This document shows, piece by piece, positions 34,754-46,161 of a DNA stretch of 64,000 nucleotides. Source of the stretch: Utricularia gibba (Eukaryota > Streptophyta > Magnoliopsida > Lamiales > Lentibulariaceae); contig NEEC01000018.1 of NCBI GenBank assembly GCA_002189035.1, positions 1,860,001-1,924,000 of the forward strand, read 5' to 3'. Under the pieces are notes generated by a model that ran no database searches, was not told where the DNA came from, and saw only the letters and a program-made list of their open reading frames with translations. The position numbers were made by a program, and so were the translations under genes. The stretch's first letter is position 1. Each line of letters opens with the position of its first letter.

Positions 34754-36679
34754 ATGGCGGCTACTGAAGGAGAGGACAAAGTATTGGCCACCGCCCAGCG
34801 GATCGTGAAGTCGCTGGGTAAAACGTCCGACGCGGAAGATATGCTTCTGATACTGTCGGCTTTCGATAACCGTCTCTCAGGGCTTTCCTCATTCGTATCG
34901 GACGAAGGAGGGGCCGAGGAGACGAGTTCTCTGGATCCTAGATTCGAATCTGCTGAACGGGTTATTTTAGAGAAAGCTGATTCGAGGCCGGTTTCGGATG
35001 AGTACTTAGCAGCGATTGACGAAATTATTCGGTTTGCTGCTGAATGGAGTCTTGAGTGTGGAGACGATCGTGGGAGTGAAGCGACTGAGCGTGCGGATGA
35101 TGCGTTGCAGCTTTCTATGGCGAAGTTGGAGGATGAGTTTCGTTATCTTCTGGTTAGGAATAACATTCCTGTTGAACCTGATCGACTTCACCACCCCCGG
35201 TTTTCGTGTTCGCGGATTTCGGCTGAGGGGTCCGAGTATTTCACTGATGAATCTAATGAGAGTCCTAAACAAGTTGGTGGATGCAGTAGATTTAGTCACC
35301 GGGGTGGTGTTAGTTCTGGTTGGGATGAGATTTCCTTTGATTTGATTCATCCCGACGCTGTGACTGAACTTAATGAGATTGCGGATAGGATGATTCGAGC
35401 TGGGTATGAAAAGGAATGTTGTCATATTTATTGTAGTCTTCGTCGTGATGCATTGGAAGAGGACATGGTGATACTTGGGGTTGAGAAACTGAGCATCGAG
35501 GAAGTGCAGAGGATCGAATGGGATTCTTTAGATGATAAGATGAGAAAATGGGCACAAGCTGTGAGGATAGTTGTTAGAGGTCTGCTGATGGGTGAGAAGC
35601 GTTTGTGTGAGATGATTTTTTATGGGTCTGATTTGATTAAAGAAGCATGCTTTTTGGAGACCACAAAAGGCTGTGTGATGCAGATGTTGAATTTTGGGGA
35701 AGCTGTGGCGATAGGGAAAAGGTCTGCAGAGAAAATGTCCAGCATTCTGTATATGTATGATGAACTCTCTCTGGCTATGCCGGATATACAGATTTTATAC
35801 GGGGGCAATGATGTAAGTAGTATGGTGTATAATGAGGCTAAGGCTGTGTTGGATGGGTTGGCAGAAGCTGCCATTGGAGCTTTGGTGGAATTTGAGAATG
35901 CAGTTCAAGGGGAGGCATCAAAGAAGCTTGTACATGATGGAGACGTTCACCCCTTCTCTAGTTATGTCATGAATACATTGAAGGTGCTGGTGTATTCAAG
36001 GAATACTTTGAATTCACTTTTGGAGAAAGCAACTGCCAACTCCAGAATTGCAGAGAGCAGTGATGGCTCTGATTCAGAATCCAGGACTCCCATTGCTCGG
36101 AAGCTGTTGGCACTCATCACTTCATTGGAGTCGAATATCCAAGAGAAAGCCAAACTGTATGAGGATCCATCAATGCAGTGCATATTTTTGATGAACAATA
36201 CATTTTACATTGTGGAGAATGTGAAAGATACTGAACTCCAAAACCTTTTGGGTGTCGAGTGGATCAAGAAGCGGCGGGGGCTGATTCGACAGTATGCAAC
36301 AATGTATCTCAGGGCGGCATGGAGCCAACCCCTGTCCTATTTGAAGGATGAAGGGATTGGTGGAAGCCCCAGCAATTCAAAGTTGGCTCTGAAAGAGAGG
36401 TTCAAGAATTTCAATGCTTGTTTTGAAAACATCCACAGGATTCAAACAGCTTGGAGGATCCGGGACACACGTCTAGGAGATGATCTCCGGATATCAATTG
36501 CACAGAAGGTAATCCCAGCCTACCGCTCTTTCTTGGGACGATTCGGTAGCCTCATGGAAAGCAGTAGACATTCAGGAAGATACATAAAATATAATCCAGA
36601 GGAACTGGAGAGTTTTTTGCTGGACTTGTTTGCAGGAAAGCCCCTTGTTTTGAACCATATCAGAAGAAAAAATGGCTAA
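34754..36679 (+). CDS. EXO70D: Exocyst subunit EXO70, D group
   Basis: Intronless frame of 641 residues. EXO70 binds PI(4,5)P2 and anchors the exocyst complex, guiding vesicles to the plasma membrane; plants have many paralogues. Group D features: an N terminus with VLATAQRIVKSLGKTSDAED then MLLILSAFDNRLSGLSSF, ADDALQLSMAKLEDEFRYLL, and the Exo70 core from about residue 215 with IADRMIRAGYEKECCHIYCS and MILGVEKLSIEEVQRIEWDS in family form. The C-terminal part includes IFLMNNTFYIVENVKDTELQ, RGLIRQYATMYLRAAWSQ, KVIPAYRSFLGRFG and YIKYNPEELESFLLDLF. Here Val replaces the M of MILGVEKLS (MVILGVEK). The basic end RRKNG is where lipid contact is known in homologues. Group D was chosen from N-terminal similarity to remembered Arabidopsis EXO70D1. 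Confidence 0.95.
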   Translation: MAATEGEDKVLATAQRIVKSLGKTSDAEDMLLILSAFDNRLSGLSSFVSDEGGAEETSSLDPRFESAERVILEKADSRPVSDEYLAAIDEIIRFAAEWSLECGDDRGSEATERADDALQLSMAKLEDEFRYLLVRNNIPVEPDRLHHPRFSCSRISAEGSEYFTDESNESPKQVGGCSRFSHRGGVSSGWDEISFDLIHPDAVTELNEIADRMIRAGYEKECCHIYCSLRRDALEEDMVILGVEKLSIEEVQRIEWDSLDDKMRKWAQAVRIVVRGLLMGEKRLCEMIFYGSDLIKEACFLETTKGCVMQMLNFGEAVAIGKRSAEKMSSILYMYDELSLAMPDIQILYGGNDVSSMVYNEAKAVLDGLAEAAIGALVEFENAVQGEASKKLVHDGDVHPFSSYVMNTLKVLVYSRNTLNSLLEKATANSRIAESSDGSDSESRTPIARKLLALITSLESNIQEKAKLYEDPSMQCIFLMNNTFYIVENVKDTELQNLLGVEWIKKRRGLIRQYATMYLRAAWSQPLSYLKDEGIGGSPSNSKLALKERFKNFNACFENIHRIQTAWRIRDTRLGDDLRISIAQKVIPAYRSFLGRFGSLMESSRHSGRYIKYNPEELESFLLDLFAGKPLVLNHIRRKNG

Positions 36680-37268
36680 CAGGTCACTTTACAGGAGAGT
36701 CTTAGACTTCTGAGAGCTCCCTTGCTGATCTGACTGTTTTGTACAATTAGCTGCTTGGGTTCTATATCTCAGGGTCATATTTTGCTTGAGAAGTCTTTCG
36801 GATTCATCATCTGGGAGCCGCTAATACAGTGTAGTAGTTTAGATAGTACACACCATGAAGTCATTACATGATTAACCGTCATCCAACAAGAAAAACTGCT
36901 AGTATACTCAAACGGGTCGGATCGTGTCCACCCGAACTAGAGCTTTTGCGGATCCAATCTAACTTCTGTTGTTTCCTCCGCTACATCTGATAAATATTCT
37001 GTCGTGTTTTTATTAGAAAAAGACCTTTTTTTCTAAATATCATTGCAGAAAAAGAGAGATTTCCTCCGCAGCATCTCATGAAGCCCCTCCATTTTCATGT
37101 ACATCCATTCATCTTCTTCTGTTTTAAGAAAAGAAAATGTTCCTTTGGTATCATTCCGGGGATGAATCTCCCCCCCTTTTCGTTCTTTTTGGCGCGTAAA
37201 GAAGGAAGGATATGAACGATCAAAGCAAAGGGACCATGGGGCATTCGTAGACGAAAAGATTTGATGCC
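36680..37268. other. EXO70D 3' UTR and WAT1-related promoter
   Basis: Nothing gene-like; the EXO70D 3' flank followed by the promoter and leader of the transporter gene. Confidence 0.5.
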
Positions 37269-38766
37269 ATGGAAGCTATGGAAGACATTGTTGTGATTGT
37301 TGGGTTGATCGGGGTTCAGATTTTGTACGCCGGAACCTCCATATTGCTTGGCTATTTCCTCAAGCTGGGACTTCAGCCTTTTGATCTTATAATTTTTGCT
37401 AATTTTGCAACGTTTCTAGTGCTCTTTCCTCTTTCCATCCGCTTTGAAAGGTGAATGCATGCTTTATTGTGGAAGATTTCTCATTGCCTCTGCCTTTTTA
37501 TGTGACCCCTGATGACTGGAGCTTCAATCATGTAGACGAAAATGGCCAAAGAGAATCAGTTATAACCTTGCATGTCAGCTCCTGCTACTCTCTTTTGGAG
37601 GGTGAGACAAGTTACAAGCAAAAAGGCTTATATCTCTTTGGTTTTGTTGCATCTTGCAGTTTCTAACCTCTCTGTGCAGGGTTACAGTTTACCAGTCTCT
37701 GTTCATGAAGGGTGTGAGTCTAACTTCACCAACAATTGCCACAGCAATGCCAAATCTGGCACCAGGCCTTGTGTTCCTCATTGCCTGGGTTTTCGGGTAC
37801 ACTTTTTCTACAAACTCAGTGTCTGAAAGCCTTGCTTGTTAGATCTTACGCTTGTTATTCAGACTGGAGAAGTTGAAGTTGGGTTGCCGGTACACAAGAG
37901 CAAAGATTTTGGGGACATTTCTCTGTGTATTCGGTGCAATATTAATGAGCCTGATGCAGAGTTCCTTCAGAGGAGATGAGGCAAACTCCCACATTTCCAT
38001 AGGCTACGTGTTCTTTGATAACAAGACGATCACTGGCTGCTCTTATCTCATTGCATCTGTCTTTGTGTTGTCCTTACAAGTAGTGCTTCAGGTACTTACA
38101 GCATGCAATACAAGAACCAGGGTTGTGTATACGATCTGAAAAATCATGTGAATCACACTTTTTTGCAGGCCATAACTCTAACGCATCTCCCAGCTCCAAT
38201 GTCACTTTGTTCCATAATCTCAGTGCTCGGTGTTGCCATCACTGTGCTGATTCAAATGATCCTGGATCACATGTCTCTTCCAGAATGGCCTTCAGCCGCT
38301 ATCGACGACATTATCCTCTACTCCATGCTGGTGAGCTGCAAAAGATAACATGTGAGAAAACACAGTTGTTTTCTGATTTCTGTGTTGGCACAGACAGGCG
38401 TTCTGGGGGGAATGTGTGTGAGCTTCAACACATGGGCAGTGAAGAGAAGAGGCCCTGTCATGGTCTCCATATTCACCCCTCTTGCAACAGTCCTTTCCGC
38501 CATCTTCTCTGCGATCCTGTGGAGCGAATCAATCGCCATTGGAAGGTAAAGCTTCTGGCTGATGCTGAAAATGTGAAGCGATCCTTACTGCGCCATCCAT
38601 CATCATCATCATCATCATCACTTTCAGCTTTGGAGGCATGCTGATGATGTTCATCGGTCTGTATATGGTGTTGTGGGCCAAGAGACAGGAAGAACGCCAA
38701 GAGAGTAAGCCAGCTTCTGTGTTGTCTGAGAACGACGGCGGCTCACACAGGCCTCTCTTGTGTTGA
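37269..38766 (+). CDS. WAT1-related EamA/DMT-family transporter
   Basis: Seven exons, 37269-37450, 37536-37601, 37680-37796, 37863-38091, 38169-38330, 38394-38545 and 38628-38766, give 348 residues. About ten membrane segments in two EamA repeats are visible: VVIVGLIGVQILYAGTSILL, FANFATFLVLFPLSI, CQLLLLSFGGVTVYQS, PGLVFLIAWVFG, ILGTFLCVFGAILMSLM, YLIASVFVLSLQVVLQ, PMSLCSIISVLGVAITVL, LTGVLGGMCVSFNTWAV, VSIFTPLATVLSAIFSAILW and GGMLMMFIGLYMVLW. The pattern LTSPTIATAMPNLAPGLVF and the KRRGPVMVSIFTPL segment are typical of WAT1-related proteins. Family members move amino acids or auxin across vacuolar or plasma membranes; the substrate here is unknown. Intron 6 contains a CAT microsatellite. 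Confidence 0.93.
38599..38622. repeat. (CAT)n microsatellite in intron 6 of the WAT1-related gene
   Basis: Seven or so ATC/CAT units directly before the acceptor of the last exon; the tract forms most of the 3' half of this short intron. Confidence 0.85.
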
Positions 38767-40841
38767 ACCATCTTGCACAGGGGAACTCCATGCCTTCGTA
38801 ATAGTCTGTGATTTGAAATTATGTTTCATATTATAGATTATATAGAAAAAGAATTTTATGTGAATATAATTAATTTGAGATTGTAAAATTGTTTTGTGAC
38901 ATCATATAAAATTTAGTAAAATAAAAATATATATTGTAAAATTTAATATATTAAATTATTATATAATTTAATATTATGATATAAATATATTTTTAATAAA
39001 TAAAAATTGAATAATATGATTTTTAATTAATTTATCATTTAATTTCCAAAAATAGAGATTCAATAATCTTTCAAGTTAATCGTAAAATATAAATTTCTGA
39101 TTTTAATATAAAATAACTAAATATTAGAATCTTCAAACATTAAATAAAATCATTTTAAAAAATTAATAACATAAAACAAGTCATTGTTTAGAATAGAGAT
39201 TAGGTTTAGGGATTTGGAGGATAAAAGTGTAATTTCATATAAAATTAAAAAAATTCTCATTTTAAAATAATTTATAAATAATTATATCCCAAGCCCACAC
39301 ATTAAATAGGTGTCACCCTTTAAGCGTAATGGTTAATGGAGTTAGATAATCCAAAAAAACAGGGATAAGGAAGGATGATCCCTAGTCACAAATATCTTGT
39401 CCATGTGGGCATTTGGAGAAGCTTCGTGGAATATATGTTGGGGGCGGGGCAAGGAGTGTAAGGTTGCCCCAGACGCAACTCTGATGGCTACGCTTCCACA
39501 GGAATACATATTACATATTATTATTATTTGGGAGAGATAAGGAAAGACTGATTCTTGTGGAGAGCATGGCATGGCATGGCATGGCATGTCATGTACACGG
39601 CACCACCACCCTTGGAATATATTGGAACCATCGCCATCGCCATCGCGCGACCCGACCCATGACGATATATATATATACAAAAATATTCCATACTCTCTGA
39701 TTAACTTAACAAAGTTTTCGATAACACTCATCTATTTTGTTTATCAATATTTAAAAAAAATAAAAAAACTAGATATATGTAGTCATAATTATAACATTTT
39801 TTTAAATATATATCCTATATAATTTATAAAGTATACAATGAATTAGTTATCTATTTATACTAATTTAGTATTTTAAAAACATTTATTTCTTGTACTCGTA
39901 TTCATTAATAGTTCATAAATTATACTTTTTTGAATAGTTTTGATGAACGTCATTTAGCTTGCTTGAAGTATTTTTCATTCTTTCGATTTGAAATAAACTA
40001 AAGAGCAATATACGATATTATGTTTACAATTTTTTTATTGATATTTTTTATATAAGTACCTTTGATCACTCCTAATTCTTGATTCCATTGAGTGCATAGT
40101 CCACCGTCAAACTATTTCAAAAAAAAAAAAAACTCTATTTAATTACATTCAACCAAAACATGTCGAATTGATTCTATGCATCTCATGCATTCCTCACGCA
40201 TACTGTATACCACTCACCTATTAATTTAATGGATTTGGACTATAACCTTTGTGCTATATAAATACTTTAAAAACATTTTTATTATTAATTACAAATGACT
40301 TTTGCTTTAAAAGGAATAGAAATTTTAGAAATATATTTTTTATTTTTATTAAATTGAAGAGATCTTATTTCCATTTCATTAAAATCATTCATCCCAAAAA
40401 AGAAAACCAAAACAAGGATTTGGGGCATGTGAATGTGGACAAGTCAAAAGTCTCCTGAATTTAGGCTTGTCGAGTAACTAATAACATTATTTTCAGAATA
40501 TATGATATTTGAGGGCCGAGGAGTGATCAAACTTCACACCTGAAAACGGAAAAACAATTAATATTTTCTACCAAACTCCCTGGATATAAAAAAAAACATA
40601 GATAATTTATAAATAATGAGGTGGCATTTAATTATCCTTAAAATATATTACAGTTATTTTATTTTATTTTTTTTGTATTGAAGCACGCCGTAGAGATTAG
40701 ATTAAGGATTGTGAAGTTTAAGTATTGAAAGTTTAGTGATGATTTTGATGCTAAAGTCGTCAGAGAAAGCATTTTCAAAGAGCATCCGGAGGAAAGCTCT
40801 GCGACGGTTGCGGAGGAGAAAAGACCATTAACGGCCTCCTC
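38767..40841. other. AT-rich spacer
   Basis: No gene recognised. It contains a GGCAT pentamer repeat at about 39566-39590, a small perfect stem-loop GGGGCAA/TTGCCCC near 39444-39468, an (AT)n run at 39665-39676, and otherwise very AT-rich DNA. Confidence 0.5.
39566..39590. repeat. (GGCAT)n pentanucleotide repeat
   Basis: GCATGGCATGGCATGGCATG and one more unit in tandem within an AT-rich spacer. Confidence 0.85.
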
Positions 40842-41780
40842 ATGCTTCCGTTTTTCAGTTATCTTCTACCTGGTCTTCTCTTCATCCATGTTTCTCCGGC
40901 ACCCGGCGGCGCCCCTGTATCCGGCGTCGCGGACCTGAAGACCTACTTTAGCCGTTTCGGCTATCTACAGGAAAGCGTAGGGTCCGATGATTTGTTTGAT
41001 GATCATCAGCTCAAGACGGCTTTGCTTTCGTATCAGAAAAATTTGGGGTTACCGGAGACAGGGAAGCTCGATTCCGAGACTATGACGGCGATCGGAACGC
41101 CGAGGTGCGGGGTCCGCGATTCAGCGGAGGCGAAGACGCCGCAGCGGTACGCCTATTTCTATGGGCAGCCTCGGTGGGTACGCAGTTCGCCGATGACGCT
41201 CACGTACGCCTTCTCGCCGGCGAACACGATCGATTATTTGAGTCCGAAAGCGGTGAAGGCAGCCTTCGGGAGGGCGTTCGCGCGATGGTCGGAGGTTATC
41301 CCCGTGAATTTCACGGAAATTGAGGACTACATGATGGCGGACATAAGAATCGGATGGTACAGAGGCGACCACGGCGACGGCGAGGCCTTCGACGGCGAGC
41401 TCGGTGTCCTGGCGCACGCGTTCTCGCCGGAGAACGGACGGTTTCACCTGGACGCCGCAGAGAGATGGGCGGTTGATTTTTCCAAGGAGAAGTCGAGCAC
41501 GGCGGTGGACTTGGAATCGGTGGCGACTCATGAAATTGGACACATCTTAGGGCTGGGCCATTCCTCGGTCAAGGAGGCGGTAATGTACCCGAATTTGAGT
41601 CCAAGAACCAAGAAAGCGGACCTCCGAATCGATGACGTGGAGGGGATCCAAGCCTTATACGGGTCGAACCCGAACTATCAGTTCGACCCACGGGCCGAAT
41701 CGGATATATCTCTGGGTCGGGTCATTCATTCGACATGGACATGGAAAGCAGTCGGCCTCTTGCTCGTCGCCCTCTGGTAA
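40842..41780 (+). CDS. Matrix metalloproteinase (plant matrixin, MMP)
   Basis: Intronless frame of 312 residues, as is usual for plant MMPs. In order: signal peptide (LPFFSYLLPGLLFIHVSPA), a propeptide with a peptidoglycan-binding-like part (LKTYFSRFGYLQ, QKNLGLPETGKLDSETM), the cysteine switch PRCGVRD at 87-93, and the catalytic domain. The zinc site HEIGHILGLGHS lies at 230-241, with the Met-turn at VMYPNLSP. Structural calcium/zinc residues sit in WYRGDHGDGEAFDGELGVLA. The protein ends with a hydrophobic stretch WTWKAVGLLLVALW, fitting a GPI-anchor signal after a small-residue site. Plant MMPs act at the cell surface in growth, senescence and defence. There is no hemopexin domain, as expected in plants. 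The 3' end is followed by a decayed tandem copy of itself (separate entry). Confidence 0.95.
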   Translation: MLPFFSYLLPGLLFIHVSPAPGGAPVSGVADLKTYFSRFGYLQESVGSDDLFDDHQLKTALLSYQKNLGLPETGKLDSETMTAIGTPRCGVRDSAEAKTPQRYAYFYGQPRWVRSSPMTLTYAFSPANTIDYLSPKAVKAAFGRAFARWSEVIPVNFTEIEDYMMADIRIGWYRGDHGDGEAFDGELGVLAHAFSPENGRFHLDAAERWAVDFSKEKSSTAVDLESVATHEIGHILGLGHSSVKEAVMYPNLSPRTKKADLRIDDVEGIQALYGSNPNYQFDPRAESDISLGRVIHSTWTWKAVGLLLVALW

Positions 41781-41843
41781 ACGTTGTCGTGGTGGCGGTC
41801 ACCCTCGCATAGGAGAGAGGTGGAATTGTACAGATACACGATA

Positions 41844-42045
41844 CTGCTGCTATAGGAACTCGAATGATCCGTTTGATGCAGGGATCAAGTCGGGTATAGG
41901 GACGTCGGTTCGACCGCGTTGCGGAGGTGGACTGGAGAAGCGGCCTCTACTTGCTCGTCGCTCTCCGGTAAACACTCCGGTAACCTGGTTGTCGTAGTGG
42001 TATAGATAATAGAAATGCAATGGAATTGTACATAATGATACATGG
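41844..42045 (+). repeat. Decayed tandem copy of the MMP gene 3' end
   Basis: This stretch repeats the last part of the MMP coding region and 3' UTR with an offset of about 190-204 bases. TTGCTCGTCG occurs at 41761 and 41951, GTTGTCGT(G/A)GTGG at 41784 and 41988, and TGGAATTGTACA at 41821 and 42021. The beginning also aligns: LYGSNPNYQFDPRAES in the gene against CYRNSNDPFDAGIKS in the copy. The copy carries small indels that break the frame, so it looks like a tail left by unequal exchange. Confidence 0.75.
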
Positions 42046-42603
42046 AACACAAGTTGTAGAATACTCAAATGCTTGTTGTATTGCTGATTTGCGTGCGTAT
42101 TCCCACTAATCCGACGCAGGATTAGAGAATATAATTCCACTTCATTGAAAGGGCAAGCTCAATGCTGATTCATCGGTGTGTGTGGGTAAGTAGCCATTAG
42201 AAAAATCCCCCATTCAATGATCAGTAACCCCTTTTTGGGGTTCTTGTCGGGTACTTCTCTCTCTCTCTCTCTCTGGAAAGCCCCTTCCGTTGTTTTTTTC
42301 TGGAGATTCAGATTCAGTTTCTTCTTGACGAACCTTGTCTGCTGCTCACCCGGACGGTACAGAGCACCGCCGTTGGGTAGGGATGCGTTTACCCCAAAAT
42401 CTTCTTTTCCGTTTGATGATTCATGGGTTATGGGAATCTGGGTTCTTTTGTATCTCGTGAAAAGTGTTGAGGACATTGCCGGCGTTTTAGGCTTTCAGTT
42501 CGTCGCTTTTTTTTTTTTTTTTTTTTTTGTCTTGTGACCGTGACTTGCGAGTAATTAGGGCCATATTTACCCAGCTAGAGGCCTCCCTCTCTTGCAGGAA
42601 AAG
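42046..42603. other. Spacer, PSD1 promoter and leader
   Basis: Contains a (TC)n tract at 42257-42275 and a T-run at about 42511-42528, both likely in or near the PSD1 leader. No other gene. Confidence 0.5.
42257..42275. repeat. (TC)n microsatellite
   Basis: About nine TC units upstream of PSD1; pyrimidine tracts like this are common in plant 5' leaders. Confidence 0.85.
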
Positions 42604-45600
42604 ATGAAACGGGGGGTCTGTGGAACTTCGAATTTCGGATACACATTGTTTACACGGAAGCATTTATACTTCGCTGTGTTTCGCCGAGGGTTCTTTAATC
42701 AGCCAAAGGTCTCTACTTGCAGCGATGGTAGCAGTAAGAATAGTTCCACCCATGGTATTAGATAGCCATTACTACACACAAGTTTTTTCCATAAAATGTC
42801 CCATTGGATATATCCTAGTCTAAGTTGCTTAGGTTTTTATTCATTGGCTAACCCTTTACAGCCTACAGCTTCCTTGCTGTTTTGAGTAATATAGTTCAAG
42901 AGTTCTTCTGTGCAGGTAATTCTTTTGTAATTCCGGGTGCAACTGTGGCAACATTGCTCATGCTTGGTGTTCTTCATATGCGTCGCATGTATGATGATAA
43001 GAAGGTATTTTCTCTTTGTTAGCCTATTTAAATTTCAGAACTTTTTTCAGTTATGATATTATGCGGATACTGCTATTATAGTATTGTATTTTCACTTTAT
43101 TAGTCTCGGTTCCAGTTTACATGCCTCTTACAAATTCCTTTAATGGTAGCAAGGGTCGACAAACTTTACAAATGTGTTATTACACCACAGAATGAAGAGG
43201 CATCATTTGTTCCTCAACTGCTTTTCTTTCAGCATTACATATTTGTTCTTTTAATATTAGTTCAGATGCATTAGACGTGCTCTAATCATGAGGTCTAACA
43301 GATTGAAGAGGCCAGAATCAGAGGCATTGAATTAGATTTCCACCCTGATGTTAAGGTGATACCTAGTTTTTTCATTTGTTAATGGGTTTTTTGTTTTATA
43401 ATGGTATGTAACTTGCAATCTTCCACGAATGATAGGCTGGGTTCCTTCAATTGCTACCATTGCGCAGTATTTCAAGGTTTTGGGGTAACTTGGCTAGTAT
43501 GGTGAGTGCAACTATATTTTCGTGTTTAGATTTGGATATATAACGATGGTACAAGAGTTTTTTTTTCTTTGCCTAGGAAGTTCCTCTCTGGTTAAGATCT
43601 CATTTATATAAGGCTTGGGCCCGGGCATTCCATTCTGGTATGTATTTCACTGATGTGGTTTCCAGCATGGCAAAAACTTATATGTGACTCTTGTTTGGTA
43701 AATATGAACTGTTATGCATAAATTAGACATACAGGAGTCTGAGCTTCCCTTAGAAGAATACAAATCGCTACAGGAGTTCTTTGTTCGCAGGTTGAAGGAG
43801 GGCATGAGGCCGGTTGATCCTGATCCTCATTGTCTGGTAGCTTATTACTAGATTATGAAGACTATATGTTAATTTTATGTTTTATTTTAATAAAGCTACA
43901 AACGTAGGTGAGTCCTGTAGATGGGATAATCCTGAGATTTGGGGAGTTAGGTGGGTCTGGAGATATGATTGAACAGGTGAAGGGCTTTTCGTATTCAGCT
44001 TCTTCACTCCTCGGTACCAATTCGTATCTTCCAATTGCTGCTTCGAGTAACTGTGATGAAGATAGAGCTGTGGGAAGCAGTTCTCCTATGGATACTTCTC
44101 GACAGTCTTGGTGGACTGTTTCCTTGGCTTCTCCAAAAGTTAGAAATACTTCATCATCCAGGTAGTTCAGAATTTCAATTACCAACAGGCATATTTCTTA
44201 TTCACTGAAATGTGACAATCCATTTCTTTCGAAGCCATTCAGTCATATTCAATATGAAAATGCATCATGCAGTTCTGAAAATGAATGGATACATTGCTAT
44301 AACTAAGATTGTTTTATAAATATTTCGGTTAAGCTTGCATCTCAAATGGCTTTTTACAGTTTTTATAGGTTCTGTGAACCTCTTCAGGTTCACTTTTTTT
44401 GCAACGGAAATCTTTTTATTTTCTTCTATATATCTTACAGACCAATAAAAGGACTCTTTTATTGTGTAATCTACTTGAGGCCCGGTGACTACCACCGGAT
44501 ACATTCCCCAGTTGATTGGAACATTCTTCTGCATCGCCATTTTGCTGGTAAGATACATTGCTTGTTCCAGTTTGTGCATTCTCCTGCCCCCCAGAAAAGT
44601 ATCAAGTCTCTTCTAGTTGGATGTTAGTTTTAGGACTATTCTCTCGTAGTAATTTTTTTAATCCATGTCTCAATTCTCAATCTCTTCATGGCTTCATCGT
44701 ATCTTTTTATTGTAGGCAACTTATTCCCAATGAATGAGCGTGCAACAAGAACCATCAGAAACTTGTATGTTGAGAATGAAAGGGTAATCCTTGTCCCATG
44801 ATTGGAATATATCTATATTTTCTGCATTAAGATTGTGGCAAAACAGTTTTCAGCATGGATGATGAGTCGTTTACTGATCCCACTTAATCCTGATGATAAT
44901 CAGGTAGTGCTTGAAGGTAGATGGAAGGAAGGTTATATGGCGATGGCAGCAATTGGAGCCGCGACCATTGGCTCCATTGAGGTAAACTATTTTACATGGC
45001 TTCATTTTTGTCGAAATGATTGTAACAGCAAAACTGCAAGTTTGGTATTTAAAAGGAGTTCTTGGTGCCCTGCTGACACTAAGAGATGTGTTTAGTTCAG
45101 GTGTTGAGACCCATATGTTCAACATCTGTGTTTCCAAGTTTCGATTTTTCTGCCCCATCAAGTATACTGCTATGCATCATCTGCATGTGGTTCTCAGAGC
45201 GTTGCCAACTATTCTTGAGGGAAGCATGACACTTGATTTCTTGTAATGGCAGCTTTTTGTTGGACCAGCTCTAAAGACGAATAAACCCCAAAGAAAGATG
45301 CTTCAGAGAGAGCCTCCAGAGGAATGCTTCTATGAACCTCAAGGAACTGGGTTGTTGTGTAGAAAGGGAGATGAGGTAACTTACTTGCAGAAAGGGGATG
45401 AGAAATTTTATGGTGCTAAGCAAGCACATCACACACCACACTCACACACCACACTCAATTTCTACTTAAGGTGGGATTACTTGAAGGCTTCCTCGGTCTT
45501 TGGTGTCACAGCCCTGAGCCTATTGAATTTTTTTCATGCAGGTTGGTGCTTTCAACATGGGGTCGACTGTTGTGCTCATCTTCCAAGCCCCAACCACAAC

Positions 45601-45697
45601 ACAACCTTCATCTACTGTAACATCTGAGTTCAAGTTTTGTGTCAAGAAGGGACAAAAAATCCGTGTGGGAGAAGCTTTAGGCCGGTGGGGTGAATAG
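42604..45697 (+). CDS. PSD1: Mitochondrial phosphatidylserine decarboxylase proenzyme 1
   Basis: Twelve exons, 42604-42754, 42916-43004, 43302-43355, 43436-43501, 43577-43637, 43727-43836, 43908-44161, 44441-44547, 44716-44783, 44904-44981, 45253-45375 and 45542-45697, join to 438 residues. The enzyme decarboxylates phosphatidylserine to phosphatidylethanolamine in the inner membrane. The N terminus is Arg/Phe-rich ([14 protein letters not shown]), like a mitochondrial presequence, followed by a membrane anchor [16 protein letters not shown]. Core motifs: [47 protein letters not shown], and the self-cleavage site [12 protein letters not shown], where GST yields the pyruvoyl group. Met replaces the Leu of the classical LGST. 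The long insert [14 protein letters not shown]...[10 protein letters not shown] is in exon 7 and is also seen in plant relatives. It ends [10 protein letters not shown]. Confidence 0.96.
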
Positions 45698-46161
45698 AGT
45701 GGCCAGTCGTCACTGTGATTCCCTATGGGTACCCCCACTTTCTACCAAAGCATGCCCCTTCAAATTTCTGTTCCATTTGATTCATTCTGCCTTTCAAGGT
45801 TATCTCAAGGTTAACAAGAAAAAAATCACTAACCAGGGCAGCTTTGTTGTACTCATTTACTACCAACAATAAGCATGATCAACAATGGATTGAAATGCTT
45901 TATCATAAAGCTCAACCACAGTAGGCATCCAAATGTGTTGCCACAGAATATGCAGCACTGGAAAATCCAGAAAGAGGGCAATAATCACAGAGCTAGACAC
46001 AACAAACCATGCAACATTATGTCGAACCATCTGAAGATTTTCCATGAATCTAAATGGTTAAATCAAAGTAGAATGTCTGTTTACCTTAACTGTTACATGT
46101 ACAAGAAATCGAATATTAGTCTTCAAGTTTCGTAGATGTGATCTCCAGCCACCCGGAACTA
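45698..46161. other. PSD1 3' UTR and convergent flank
   Basis: Convergent 3' regions of PSD1 (+) and the small membrane protein gene (-). No further feature. Confidence 0.5.

Noticed and set aside
35006-35425. 139-codon minus-strand frame inside EXO70D
   Set aside because: Shadow of the long EXO70 frame.
42217-42537. 106-codon plus-strand frame before PSD1
   Set aside because: Made of the TC microsatellite, a T-run and leader sequence; the PSD1 start at 42604 has a proper presequence.
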